A stretch of 5,668 nt of DNA from Anaerolineae bacterium (GTDB lineage: Bacteria; Chloroflexota; Anaerolineae; B4-G1; DUEL01). The DNA is taken from positions 1 through 5,668 of the forward strand of contig JAOZPF010000058.1 of the NCBI GenBank assembly GCA_029932895.1, in the 5' to 3' direction. Position 1 is the stretch's first letter. Each line of letters opens with the position of its first letter. Under the pieces are notes generated by a model. That model did not search any database and had not been told where the DNA came from. It saw nothing but the letters and a program-made list of their open reading frames with translations. The position numbers and the translations under genes are program-made. This document shows positions 1 through 5,305 of the stretch, in pieces.

Positions 1-192
1 CCCCTGGAGAGCGCGCGCGACCAGGGGGATGGCACCGCGGATCACACCCCGGTGCACGAGTTTGTCTTCAAATTGGCCCGCCTGCAAGAGGTGATGACCA
101 CCGCCACCGGCCGGGCCATCGCTCAAGAGCGGCATGCCTTTATGACGGCGTTCTTCGAGCGGCTGGAGGCCGAGGTGGCGGGGAAAAAGTAG
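1..192 (+). CDS. C-terminal end of a probable HD-domain phosphohydrolase (YedJ/YpgQ-like), 5' truncated by the window edge
   Basis: An open frame enters from the left edge and ends at TAG 190-192, leaving 63 visible residues. The segment has the pattern I associate with the C-terminus of small HD-superfamily hydrolases of the YedJ/YpgQ type: a PVHEF start (residues 17-21), a KLARLQEVM helix, a 'TxTGRxIAxERHAFM' helix (about 34-48) and a final FFERLEAEV helix. Proteins of that family are cytosolic, metal-dependent and about 200-220 residues long, and are thought to hydrolyse nucleotides or other phosphate compounds. The HD metal ligands would lie upstream of the window, so catalysis cannot be verified here. 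The following DUF2061 gene starts 24 bases after the stop on the same strand, so the two are probably co-transcribed. The family assignment rests on the C-terminal helical signature only. Confidence 0.6.
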   Translation, partial: PLESARDQGDGTADHTPVHEFVFKLARLQEVMTTATGRAIAQERHAFMTAFFERLEAEVAGKK

Positions 193-216
193 AAAATCGA
201 TGGACCGAGGTTTCGT

Positions 217-573
217 ATGTCTCAACAAGAGCAACGGGATTCCCGCTTGCGCACGACCGAGCAGCGCGAACAGGCCCGGCGAGAGCACAAGCTTAGGAGT
301 ATCGCCAAAGCGATCAGTTGGCGGGTGATCGCCTCGCTGACCACAACCGGCCTCGTTTATTTGTTCACCGGCCGGCTGGCTCTCGCCGCCGGGGTCGGCG
401 TTCTGGAGGCAGGACTGAAAATGCTCTTTTACTACCTCCACGAACGCGCCTGGCAGCACATTTCCTGGGGGCAGCCAGCACACCCTCTCTCTATATTGCC
501 AGTGACCCGCGAGTTGGACTCGGAGGATATGGAGAGGATCAAAAAGCACCTGGAGGAGCTGGGGTATCTCTAG
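217..573 (+). CDS. DUF2061 family small membrane protein
   Basis: This is a 118-residue protein with a DUF2061 core at about residues 27-85. The hallmark KAISWR motif is at 31-36, a first hydrophobic segment at about 36-51 and a second at about 54-74. The conserved signature ExxxKMxxYYLHERxW is at 64-79. The protein therefore probably spans the inner membrane twice as a hairpin. Residues 1-26 are strongly charged (many Gln, Arg, Glu) and the tail at 86-118 is hydrophilic and probably helical (DSEDMERIKKHLEELGYL); both extend beyond the usual domain. The molecular function of DUF2061 is unknown; in some bacteria it is linked to sulfate-assimilation genes, but none is visible here. The ATG at 217 is chosen because GAGG at 207-210 lies 6 bases upstream. 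The gene follows the HD-hydrolase fragment by 24 bases and converges with the hydrolase gene downstream. Confidence 0.87.
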   Translation: MSQQEQRDSRLRTTEQREQARREHKLRSIAKAISWRVIASLTTTGLVYLFTGRLALAAGVGVLEAGLKMLFYYLHERAWQHISWGQPAHPLSILPVTRELDSEDMERIKKHLEELGYL

Positions 574-579
574 GGGGCA

Positions 580-600
580 ACCAGCGGCTCGCTGGCTGGT
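580..600. terminator. Possible weak bidirectional hairpin between convergent genes
   Basis: The 32-base gap between the convergent DUF2061 and hydrolase genes holds CCAGCG (581-586), loop GCT, CGCTGG (590-595): a perfect 6-bp stem. An alternative pairing, ACCAGC (580-585) with GCTGGT (595-600), competes with it. There is no T-tract on either strand, so this is not a canonical intrinsic terminator. Its placement between two convergent stop codons is the main argument for a role. Confidence 0.3.
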
Positions 601-605
601 GATAG

Positions 606-1382
606 CTATTCGAGGTACATTTCCAGCCAACTCAGGAGCAGATCGACGAGGTCGGGCTGAGGGCCAAACATATCGGTGCCGTGCCCGGCGTTAGTGTAGA
701 GGGTGATCGCCGCGGGTCCCTGGGCCAGTGCGACCAGCGCCTGGGCCGACGTGGCGGCGTATGTGTCCTCCTGGCTGGCGACGACGAGGAGCGGCCGCGC
801 GCCATAGGCGGTCATGGCCTCCTCAGTGCGAATGCCGTGATAATCTAGCCCCGGCGAGAGGAGCACCACCGCGCGCACCTCCGCTTCCTCTCCCGCCGCC
901 AGCAACGCCAGGTTGGCCCCGATGTCGGCGCCCACGATCCCTGTCCGTTCCCGGTCCACCTCCGGTTGAGCGACCAGCGTCGTCCACGCCCGCTGCACGT
1001 CGTCGGGCATGGAGGTCCAGTTCCTTTCCCCGCCGCTTTCCCCATGCCCGCGCAGGTCCAGCGCTAGCACCCCGTATCCCGTCTCCTGCAACCGCGTGGC
1101 GAACTGGGCCCAGTCCTCTTTCCGGTGGCCCAGCATATGCAACAGCAGCACTCCCGCCGCCGGACTGTCCGGCGGCGGGTAGAACGTGCCCACCAGCGTC
1201 TCCCCATCCGCGGTAGCAATGGTGATCCGGCGGGTGTTGGCAGAGGGCAGCGGGGTGACCGTCGGCGAGGTGGGACCGAAGCTGCCCTCTGGAGTGGCGG
1301 TCGGAGCCGCTGTTCCGGTGTTGCAGGCGCCGAGACCGGTCAGGAGGAGCATCAACCAGATGGCAAGGGCAAAACGTTTCAT
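606..1382 (-). CDS. Lipoprotein alpha/beta hydrolase with Asp at the nucleophile elbow
   Basis: A 258-residue secreted or surface-anchored alpha/beta-hydrolase fold protein. Residues 1-20 form a lipoprotein signal peptide: MKRF, a hydrophobic core at about 5-16, and lipobox LGAC with Cys20 as the predicted lipidated residue. A Thr/Pro/Ala-rich linker follows (about 21-50). The hydrolase domain has HMLG (82-85, oxyanion-hole region), LDLRGHGES (108-116), the nucleophile elbow VGADIG (150-155), ASQED with candidate acid Asp206, and NAGHG with catalytic His234. Relatives in this family usually have Ser in the elbow (GxSxG); here the codon at 924-926 is GAC, giving Asp153. Asp nucleophiles occur in haloalkane dehalogenases and epoxide hydrolases, so the enzyme may be repurposed or have lost esterase activity; the substrate is unknown. 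The start at 1382 is favoured over longer in-frame versions because it begins exactly at the signal peptide and has AAAGGAAGG upstream. The gene is divergent from tldD and probably monocistronic. Confidence 0.85.
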   Translation of the reverse strand: MKRFALAIWLMLLLTGLGACNTGTAAPTATPEGSFGPTSPTVTPLPSANTRRITIATADGETLVGTFYPPPDSPAAGVLLLHMLGHRKEDWAQFATRLQETGYGVLALDLRGHGESGGERNWTSMPDDVQRAWTTLVAQPEVDRERTGIVGADIGANLALLAAGEEAEVRAVVLLSPGLDYHGIRTEEAMTAYGARPLLVVASQEDTYAATSAQALVALAQGPAAITLYTNAGHGTDMFGPQPDLVDLLLSWLEMYLE

Positions 1383-1414
1383 CGGCCTTCCTTTCCCCAC
1401 AGATGCGTGGTCCA

Positions 1415-1442
1415 AGTGTAGCACAACACGGTGAGCCCGCAA
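1415..1442 (-). promoter_or_regulatory. Candidate sigma-70-type promoter for the lipoprotein hydrolase
   Basis: Read on the minus strand, TTGCGG (1442-1437) serves as a -35 element, followed by a 16-base spacer and TACACT (1420-1415) as a -10 element. This would place the transcript start near 1408 and leave a leader of about 25 bases containing the AAAGGAAGG ribosome binding site. Both hexamers are imperfect matches (3/6 and 4/6), so the call rests mainly on spacing and position. Confidence 0.35.
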
Positions 1443-1475
1443 CCGGCAGGGAGTCGGCGGACCGGCGAAACCGGC
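1442..1475. repeat. Three ACCGGC direct repeats upstream of the hydrolase promoter
   Basis: ACCGGC occurs at 1442-1447, 1461-1466 and 1470-1475, starting at the edge of the candidate -35 element and extending upstream from it (minus-strand sense). A fourth copy is at 1655-1660. The position would suit a regulator binding site, but the motif is short and made of common bases in this GC-rich DNA, so chance is a real alternative. Confidence 0.3.
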
Positions 1476-1546
1476 TAAAGCCTCTATCCTTCCTGCAGGT
1501 GAGGGGGATGCCGTGACGTGGGCCCCGGCGTTCGCACACAGCCTCC

Positions 1547-1642
1547 ATCCCCCCAGCAAGCGGGTGGTACAGCGGCGGGCGGGCGTGGTGGGTGTGGCCC
1601 TCCCTATCCCCCCGCTTGCGGGGGGGATGCCCCGTAGGGGCA
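1547..1642. repeat. Cluster of G/C-rich palindromic repeats (REP-like)
   Basis: Two hairpins sit back to back. The first is ATCCCCCCG (1606-1614), loop CTTG, then CGGGGGGGAT (1619-1628) with one bulged G. The second is TGCCCC (1628-1633), loop GTA, GGGGCA (1637-1642), a perfect 6-bp stem. A degenerate relative of the first hairpin's left half and loop is at 1547-1564 (ATCCCCCCAGCAAGCGGG, versus ATCCCCCCGCTTGCGGG). GGGGGATGCC appears at 1503-1512 and again at 1622-1631. The arrangement resembles small intergenic palindromic repeats (REP or MITE remnants). No T-tract follows, so a terminator role is not supported. Confidence 0.5.
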
Positions 1643-1692
1643 GGGGGGGCCAGGACCGGCTGGAGGTTCGTTCCCGTTTCTGCGTGCGGCGG

Positions 1693-1720
1693 GTCACAAT
1701 CCGCCGCTTCCCCGTCACAA
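1693..1720 (+). promoter_or_regulatory. GTCACAA direct-repeat pair, possible activator site upstream of tldD
   Basis: Two identical 7-mers GTCACAA lie at 1693-1699 and 1714-1720, start to start 21 bases, which is two helical turns. The downstream copy is centred about 45 bases and the upstream copy about 66 bases before the predicted tldD transcript start, placing both on the same DNA face in a typical activator position. TCACA matches a half-site of CRP/FNR-type sites, but the direct orientation is not the usual palindrome. The regulator is unknown and the site is inferred. Confidence 0.3.
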
Positions 1721-1727
1721 CCTTCCC

Positions 1728-1756
1728 CTGGTGCTCCCCGGAAAGAGGAGTATACT
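1728..1756 (+). promoter_or_regulatory. tldD: Candidate promoter of the tldD-tldE operon
   Basis: TATACT at 1751-1756 differs from the -10 consensus TATAAT at one position and stands out in GC-rich surroundings. The -35 region 17 bases upstream (CTGGTG, 1728-1733) is a poor match, which would fit an activator-dependent promoter. A start near 1763 would give a leader of about 28 bases containing the strong ribosome binding site. Confidence 0.45.
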
Positions 1757-1776
1757 AAAAAAGCTTGGAGTTTCTG

Positions 1777-1786
1777 AAGGGAGGTG
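1777..1786 (+). promoter_or_regulatory. tldD: Ribosome binding site that fixes the TTG start of tldD
   Basis: AAGGGAGGTG is a near-perfect anti-Shine-Dalgarno complement. Its GGAGG core ends 6 bases before TTG 1791, whereas the alternative in-frame GTG at 1731 has no comparable signal and lies upstream of the predicted -10 element. Confidence 0.75.
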
Positions 1787-1790
1787 TCCC

Positions 1791-3260
1791 TTGAAAGAGT
1801 TGACCGACCTGGCCCTCGATACAGCCCGCGGACGGGGTGCGACCTACGCTGACATCCGCATCGTCCGGCGGCACACACAGCAGGTGGCTACCCGCAACGG
1901 CGCTGTGGCTGAAGTGAGCGACGGCGAGACCATGGGCTTTGGTGTGCGGGTGATCGCTGGCGGAGCCTGGGGGTTTTCCTCCAGTTCACGGCTTGCTCCC
2001 CACGAGGTGGAGCGCGTGGCGGCAGAGGCGGTGGAGATCGCCCGCGCCAGCGGAACTGTCAGCAGGGAGCCGGTCGATATCGGCCCGCCAGAGATTCACG
2101 TCGCCACCTACCGCACCCCCTTCGAGATCGACCCCTTTGCGGTTCCTCTGGAAGCCAAGATCGACCTTCTCCTCGCTGCCGACGCCGAGATGCGGCGCGT
2201 GCGGGGGGTTCGCGCTGCCCGCGGCTTGCTGGTCTCCTGGCGCGAGAACAAGGCTTTTGCCAGCAGCGAAGGCTCCTACATCGAGCAAGAGATCGTCGAG
2301 GTCGGCGGGGGGATCGTCGCCTACGCCCTGGGGGAGATGGAGGCGCAGCAACGTTCCTATCCCAACTCCTTCGCCCGCGACCAGCGGACCGGCGGCTGGG
2401 AGATCGTGGAGGAGATGGACCTGGTTGGCAATGGCGAACGGGTTGCCAGCGAGGCGGTGGCGCTTCTCACCGCCGATCCCTGCCCAGCCCGAGTGACGAC
2501 GCTCATCCTCGGCCCCACTCAACTGGCGCTCCAGGTCCACGAATCGTGCGGTCATCCCACGGAACTCGACCGCGTCTTTGGCACCGAGGCCGCCTATGCC
2601 GGGACCAGTTTCCTCACTCCAGAAAAACTAGGCACGTTTCGCTACGGCTCCCCCATCGTCAACCTGACCGCCGATGCGACGGTCCCCGGCGGCCTGGGCA
2701 CCTTTGGCTACGACGACGAGGGCGTGCCCGCCCAGCGGGTCCCCCTGGTGCGCGAGGGTATCTTTGTCGGCTACCTGAGCTCACGCGAGACGATGGTCCA
2801 ACTGGCAAAACTCCGCGGCGAGGACCCGGCGCAGGCTCGCTCCGGCGGGGCGATGCGTGCCTCCGGCTGGAACCGCATCCCCCTGGTGCGCATGACCAAC
2901 GTCAACCTGGAGCCGGGGGAGTGGACCCTGGAGGAGCTGATCGCCGATACCGACGACGGCATCTATATGGAGATGAACCGCAGTTGGTCCATCGACGACA
3001 AACGGCTCAACTTTCAGTTCGGCACCGAGATCGCTTACGAGATCAGGCACGGACGCAAGGTGCGGCTCCTGAAGAACGGTATCTACACCGGGATGACACC
3101 CCAGTTCTGGGGTTCCTGTGACGCGATCTGTAACGCCGATCACTGGCGGGTGTGGGGGACGCCCAACTGCGGCAAGGGCCAGCCGGGCCAGATCGCGCAC
3201 ACCGGCCACGGCGCTGCACCGGCCCGTTTCCGCAACGTGCAAGTGGGCGTGAAACCGTAG
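1791..3260 (+). CDS. tldD: TldD metalloprotease subunit
   Basis: A 489-residue member of the TldD/PmbA family, the catalytic partner of the cytosolic TldD/TldE heterodimeric zinc protease. In enterobacteria that complex degrades unstructured peptides, trims the microcin B17 leader and turns over the antitoxin CcdA. The N-terminal domain (about 1-150) includes the typical ATYADIRIV, TMGFGVRVI and GAWGFSSSS segments. The C-terminal half carries the metal motif HESCGH (HExxxH; His250, Glu251, His255), followed by ELDRVFG and GGLGTFGYDDEGVP. The expected third ligand is Cys460 in NCGKGQPGQ, and the end, PARFRNVQVGVKP, is also family-typical. Length fits the family. The start is TTG 1791, chosen for the strong Shine-Dalgarno; a GTG 60 bases upstream would add 20 unconserved residues. 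Extra cysteines at 443 and 447 (CDAIC) sit near the ligand Cys. Only 6 bases separate it from tldE. The peptide client here is unknown. Confidence 0.95.
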   Translation: MKELTDLALDTARGRGATYADIRIVRRHTQQVATRNGAVAEVSDGETMGFGVRVIAGGAWGFSSSSRLAPHEVERVAAEAVEIARASGTVSREPVDIGPPEIHVATYRTPFEIDPFAVPLEAKIDLLLAADAEMRRVRGVRAARGLLVSWRENKAFASSEGSYIEQEIVEVGGGIVAYALGEMEAQQRSYPNSFARDQRTGGWEIVEEMDLVGNGERVASEAVALLTADPCPARVTTLILGPTQLALQVHESCGHPTELDRVFGTEAAYAGTSFLTPEKLGTFRYGSPIVNLTADATVPGGLGTFGYDDEGVPAQRVPLVREGIFVGYLSSRETMVQLAKLRGEDPAQARSGGAMRASGWNRIPLVRMTNVNLEPGEWTLEELIADTDDGIYMEMNRSWSIDDKRLNFQFGTEIAYEIRHGRKVRLLKNGIYTGMTPQFWGSCDAICNADHWRVWGTPNCGKGQPGQIAHTGHGAAPARFRNVQVGVKP

Positions 3261-3266
3261 GGGGAG

Positions 3267-4631
3267 ATGATGAAGGGTGAAACTGCAATCCGCAAGCTTG
3301 CAGAGCGCGTGTTCGCCGCTGCGGAAGCCGACGAGACGGAGCTGCTCTTTTTTGGCCTGGAGGAGCGACTGACCCGCTTTGCCAACAACGTGATCCACCA
3401 GAACGTCGCCGAGACGGACGAGGCAGTGACGGTCCGGGCGGCCGTGGGCAAGCGCGTTGGCGTAGCTACGACCCGCGACCTGAGTGACGAGGGGTTGGAG
3501 CGGGTGGCGGAGGCGGCCGTGGCTGGGGCCAGGCTTCAGCCAGAGGACCCTGACTATCCTGGATTGTCGGGGCCGGTAACGGTGGAGCCGGCGGACGCAT
3601 TCGACGAGCAGACCGCTGCTTATACTCCGGCCGACCGGGCGCGGGACGTGGGCGTGGTCTGCCGGCGGGCGGAGGAGGCGGGAGTGAACAGCTCCGGTGC
3701 GTTCCGCACCGCTGTCCACGAGTTCGGAGTTGCCAATAGCCATGGCCTGTTCGTCTACCACCAGGCGACGATGGCCGACCTGACCACGGTGGTGATGAGC
3801 GACGGCGGCGCCGGCTATGCCGCTGGGGCCTCCTGGAAGGTGGGGGAGGTGGACGTACCGGCGTTGGGGGCGGAGGCGGTCGGGCGCGCACTGCGGGACC
3901 GGAACCCTCAGCCGCTCGCGCCGGGGGTCTACCCGGTGGTGCTGGAACCATACGCCGTCATTGACATCGTCGCCTTTATGGGCCAGACGGCTGGAGCGAT
4001 GGCAGTGGCCGAGGGGCGGAGTTGGATGATCGGCCGCGAGGGAGAGCAGACGCTCTCCCCCCTGGTCTCGATCTGGGACGACGGGCGGGACCCGGCTGGC
4101 TGGCCGTTGCCGTTCGACTTTGAGGGCATGCCGCGGCAGCGGGTCGGGATTGTGCGGCAAGGGGTTGTCGGGGGCGTGGTCACCGACCGCCGCTGGGCGA
4201 AAAAGATGGGGCGGCCTCTGACCGGTCACGCGCTGCCCGCGGCCCACCCATCGTCACCGTGGCTCAAGGCCAGCGGTGCGGGGCCGCTGCCGCTTCACCT
4301 GGCGATGGAGGCGGGAAAGCACACGGTGGAGGAGATGATCGCCGCCACAGAGCGGGGGCTTTACGTGACCCGTTTCCACTACACGCGAGTGGTCCACCCC
4401 CGCGAGGCGGTGATTACCGGCATGACACGGGATGGTCTCTTTCTGATCGAAAACGGGGAGATAACGACGCCGGTCAGGAACCTCCGCTTCACCCAGAGCT
4501 ATGTGGAGGCGCTGGCGGGGGTGGAGATGGTGGGGCGCGAGGTCCATTGTGAGCGGCCCGGATACAGCGTGGTGCGCGCTCCGGCGCTCAAGCTCTCTGC
4601 CTTTCATTTTACCGGCGCTACTGCCTTCTAG
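3267..4631 (+). CDS. pmbA: TldE/PmbA, non-metal subunit of the TldD/TldE protease
   Basis: A 454-residue paralogue of the upstream TldD. The N-terminal domain includes a segment equivalent to the TldD GFGVRVI region (AVTVRAAVGKRVGVATTRDL, about 51-70). The C-terminal domain ends in the family-typical VVRAPALKLSAFHFTG. Where TldD has HExxxH, this protein has DIVAFM (about 233-238), and it lacks the CGKG cysteine, so it should not bind the catalytic metal. This matches TldE/PmbA, which completes the barrel-like heterodimer and helps admit peptide substrates. Two consecutive ATGs (3267 and 3270) are available; AGGGGG at 3259-3264 is better spaced for 3270, so the true start may be one codon later. 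The 6-base gap after tldD implies co-transcription and stoichiometric production. The gene converges on rnhB. Confidence 0.93.
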   Translation: MMKGETAIRKLAERVFAAAEADETELLFFGLEERLTRFANNVIHQNVAETDEAVTVRAAVGKRVGVATTRDLSDEGLERVAEAAVAGARLQPEDPDYPGLSGPVTVEPADAFDEQTAAYTPADRARDVGVVCRRAEEAGVNSSGAFRTAVHEFGVANSHGLFVYHQATMADLTTVVMSDGGAGYAAGASWKVGEVDVPALGAEAVGRALRDRNPQPLAPGVYPVVLEPYAVIDIVAFMGQTAGAMAVAEGRSWMIGREGEQTLSPLVSIWDDGRDPAGWPLPFDFEGMPRQRVGIVRQGVVGGVVTDRRWAKKMGRPLTGHALPAAHPSSPWLKASGAGPLPLHLAMEAGKHTVEEMIAATERGLYVTRFHYTRVVHPREAVITGMTRDGLFLIENGEITTPVRNLRFTQSYVEALAGVEMVGREVHCERPGYSVVRAPALKLSAFHFTGATAF

Positions 4632-4634
4632 CGC
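4615..4634. terminator. Possible weak hairpin at the tldE / rnhB convergence
   Basis: GCGCTA (4615-4620) and TAGCGC (4629-4634) form a perfect 6-bp stem with an 8-base loop that includes the tldE stop codon. Competing pairings exist, for example CTGCC (4621-4625) with GGCAG (4646-4650). No T-run follows on either strand, so an intrinsic terminator is not established; the 35-base convergent gap leaves little other room for one. Confidence 0.25.
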
Positions 4635-4666
4635 ACCGTGAGCACGGCAGGGAGGCCAAGTTTGCC

Positions 4667-5305
4667 CTACAGATGGCGCAGCGGGGCCCAACTCATACGG
4701 TGAATTGGCGAGGGACCCAGGCGGGCCAAGGCTTCCCGGTGTTGGCGTGTGCCGTATCCCTTGTGCCGGGCAAAGCCGTAGCCGGATAGGTCCTCGTCGA
4801 GAGCGACCATCAGCCGGTCCCGTGCCACCTTGGCGACGATACTGGCGGCAGCGACGCTCAGGCAATGTGCGTCCGCCTTGGGCAACGCGCGCTGAGGTAG
4901 GTCGATCTCGGGCAGCCGCACATAGTCGATCAGCAGCGCGTCTACCGCGCCGTCCAACTGCTCCAGTGCGCGGGCCATTGCCCGCCGCGTGGCGGTCACG
5001 ACGCCAACCTCATCCACCTCGCCGGGGGTGGCCCAGCCAATCCCCACTCCCTCGGCCACCTGTCGCACCCGTTCCAGCAGCCGCTCGCGCTGCCTGGGGC
5101 TGAGCTGCTTGGAATCGCGGACCCCTGCTAGCAGGTCAGGCAGGTCGGCCCGGTGCAGCGGCAGGACGACGGCCGCCGCGCAGACCGGCCCGGCCCACGC
5201 GCCGCGGCCGGCCTCGTCCAGCCCCGCCACGCGGGGATACCCGGCCGCGCGCAGCCCGAGTTCCTCTCGCAGGTCCGGCAGCGGGCGGGGTTCACGTCCC
5301 GTCAT
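4667..5305 (-). CDS. rnhB: Ribonuclease HII
   Basis: A 212-residue cytosolic endonuclease that cuts the RNA strand of RNA-DNA hybrids and starts removal of single ribonucleotides misincorporated in DNA. The family signature GLDEAGRGAWAGPV starts at residue 28 (catalytic Asp30 and Glu31), followed by RDSKQLS (63-69), LIDYVRLP with Asp127 and PKADAH with Asp145, completing the DEDD metal site. The AAASIVAKVARD stretch (152-163), HKGYGTRQH (181-189) and IHRMSW near the end are also typical. Two small deviations are visible: KAD where KGD is usual (Ala144) and GYG where GYP is usual. Length is normal. The ATG at 5305 has AGAGGG (5315-5310) 4 bases upstream. It overlaps the preceding glycosyltransferase gene by 14 bases, which suggests translational coupling. 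Confidence 0.96.
   Translation of the reverse strand: MTGREPRPLPDLREELGLRAAGYPRVAGLDEAGRGAWAGPVCAAAVVLPLHRADLPDLLAGVRDSKQLSPRQRERLLERVRQVAEGVGIGWATPGEVDEVGVVTATRRAMARALEQLDGAVDALLIDYVRLPEIDLPQRALPKADAHCLSVAAASIVAKVARDRLMVALDEDLSGYGFARHKGYGTRQHREALARLGPSPIHRMSWAPLRHL

Larger units (their letters stand above)
1383..1790. other. 408-base divergent intergenic region with promoters and G/C-rich repeats
   Basis: No convincing gene lies between the divergent hydrolase and tldD starts. Open frames here are low-complexity Arg/Pro/Gly translations without ribosome binding sites or family resemblance. The region contains a candidate minus-strand promoter with three ACCGGC repeats just upstream of it, and a CCTGCAGG palindrome at 1492-1499. 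It also holds four copies of ATCCCCC or its complement (1503-1509, 1547-1553, 1606-1612, 1622-1628), two adjacent hairpins at 1606-1642, two GTCACAA direct repeats and the candidate tldD promoter. Confidence 0.7.

Noticed and set aside
1383..1718. N-terminal extension of the hydrolase reading frame up to 1718
   Set aside because: The extension is Arg/Pro/Gly-rich with no family resemblance, and it would bury the lipoprotein signal peptide and its ribosome binding site inside the protein.
1501..1720. CRISPR array or tandem repeat array
   Set aside because: The repeated units are 7-18 bases, in mixed orientation and irregularly spaced, without regular repeat-spacer periodicity.
1513..1758. Short plus-strand frame before tldD considered as a RiPP precursor
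   Set aside because: No ribosome binding site, no leader-core pattern, and it runs through the hairpin repeats and the tldD promoter.
823..1878. 351-residue minus-strand open frame
   Set aside because: It overlaps the hydrolase in another frame and reads as low-complexity Gly/Arg/Ala translation typical of shadow frames in GC-rich DNA.
2781..4247. 488-residue minus-strand open frame antisense to tldD and tldE
   Set aside because: Both plus-strand genes have strong family motifs across this span; the antisense frame is His/Arg/Pro-rich and matches nothing I recognise.
4632..4666. Intrinsic terminator in the tldE/rnhB gap
   Set aside because: CCGTGAGCACGG leaves only a 4-bp stem once a loop is allowed, and no T-tract follows on either strand; only the weaker 4615-4634 hairpin was kept at low confidence.
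4254..4865. 203-residue minus-strand frame across the tldE/rnhB junction
   Set aside because: It is out of frame with both real genes, and its translation is Arg/Gly/Pro/His-rich without motifs.
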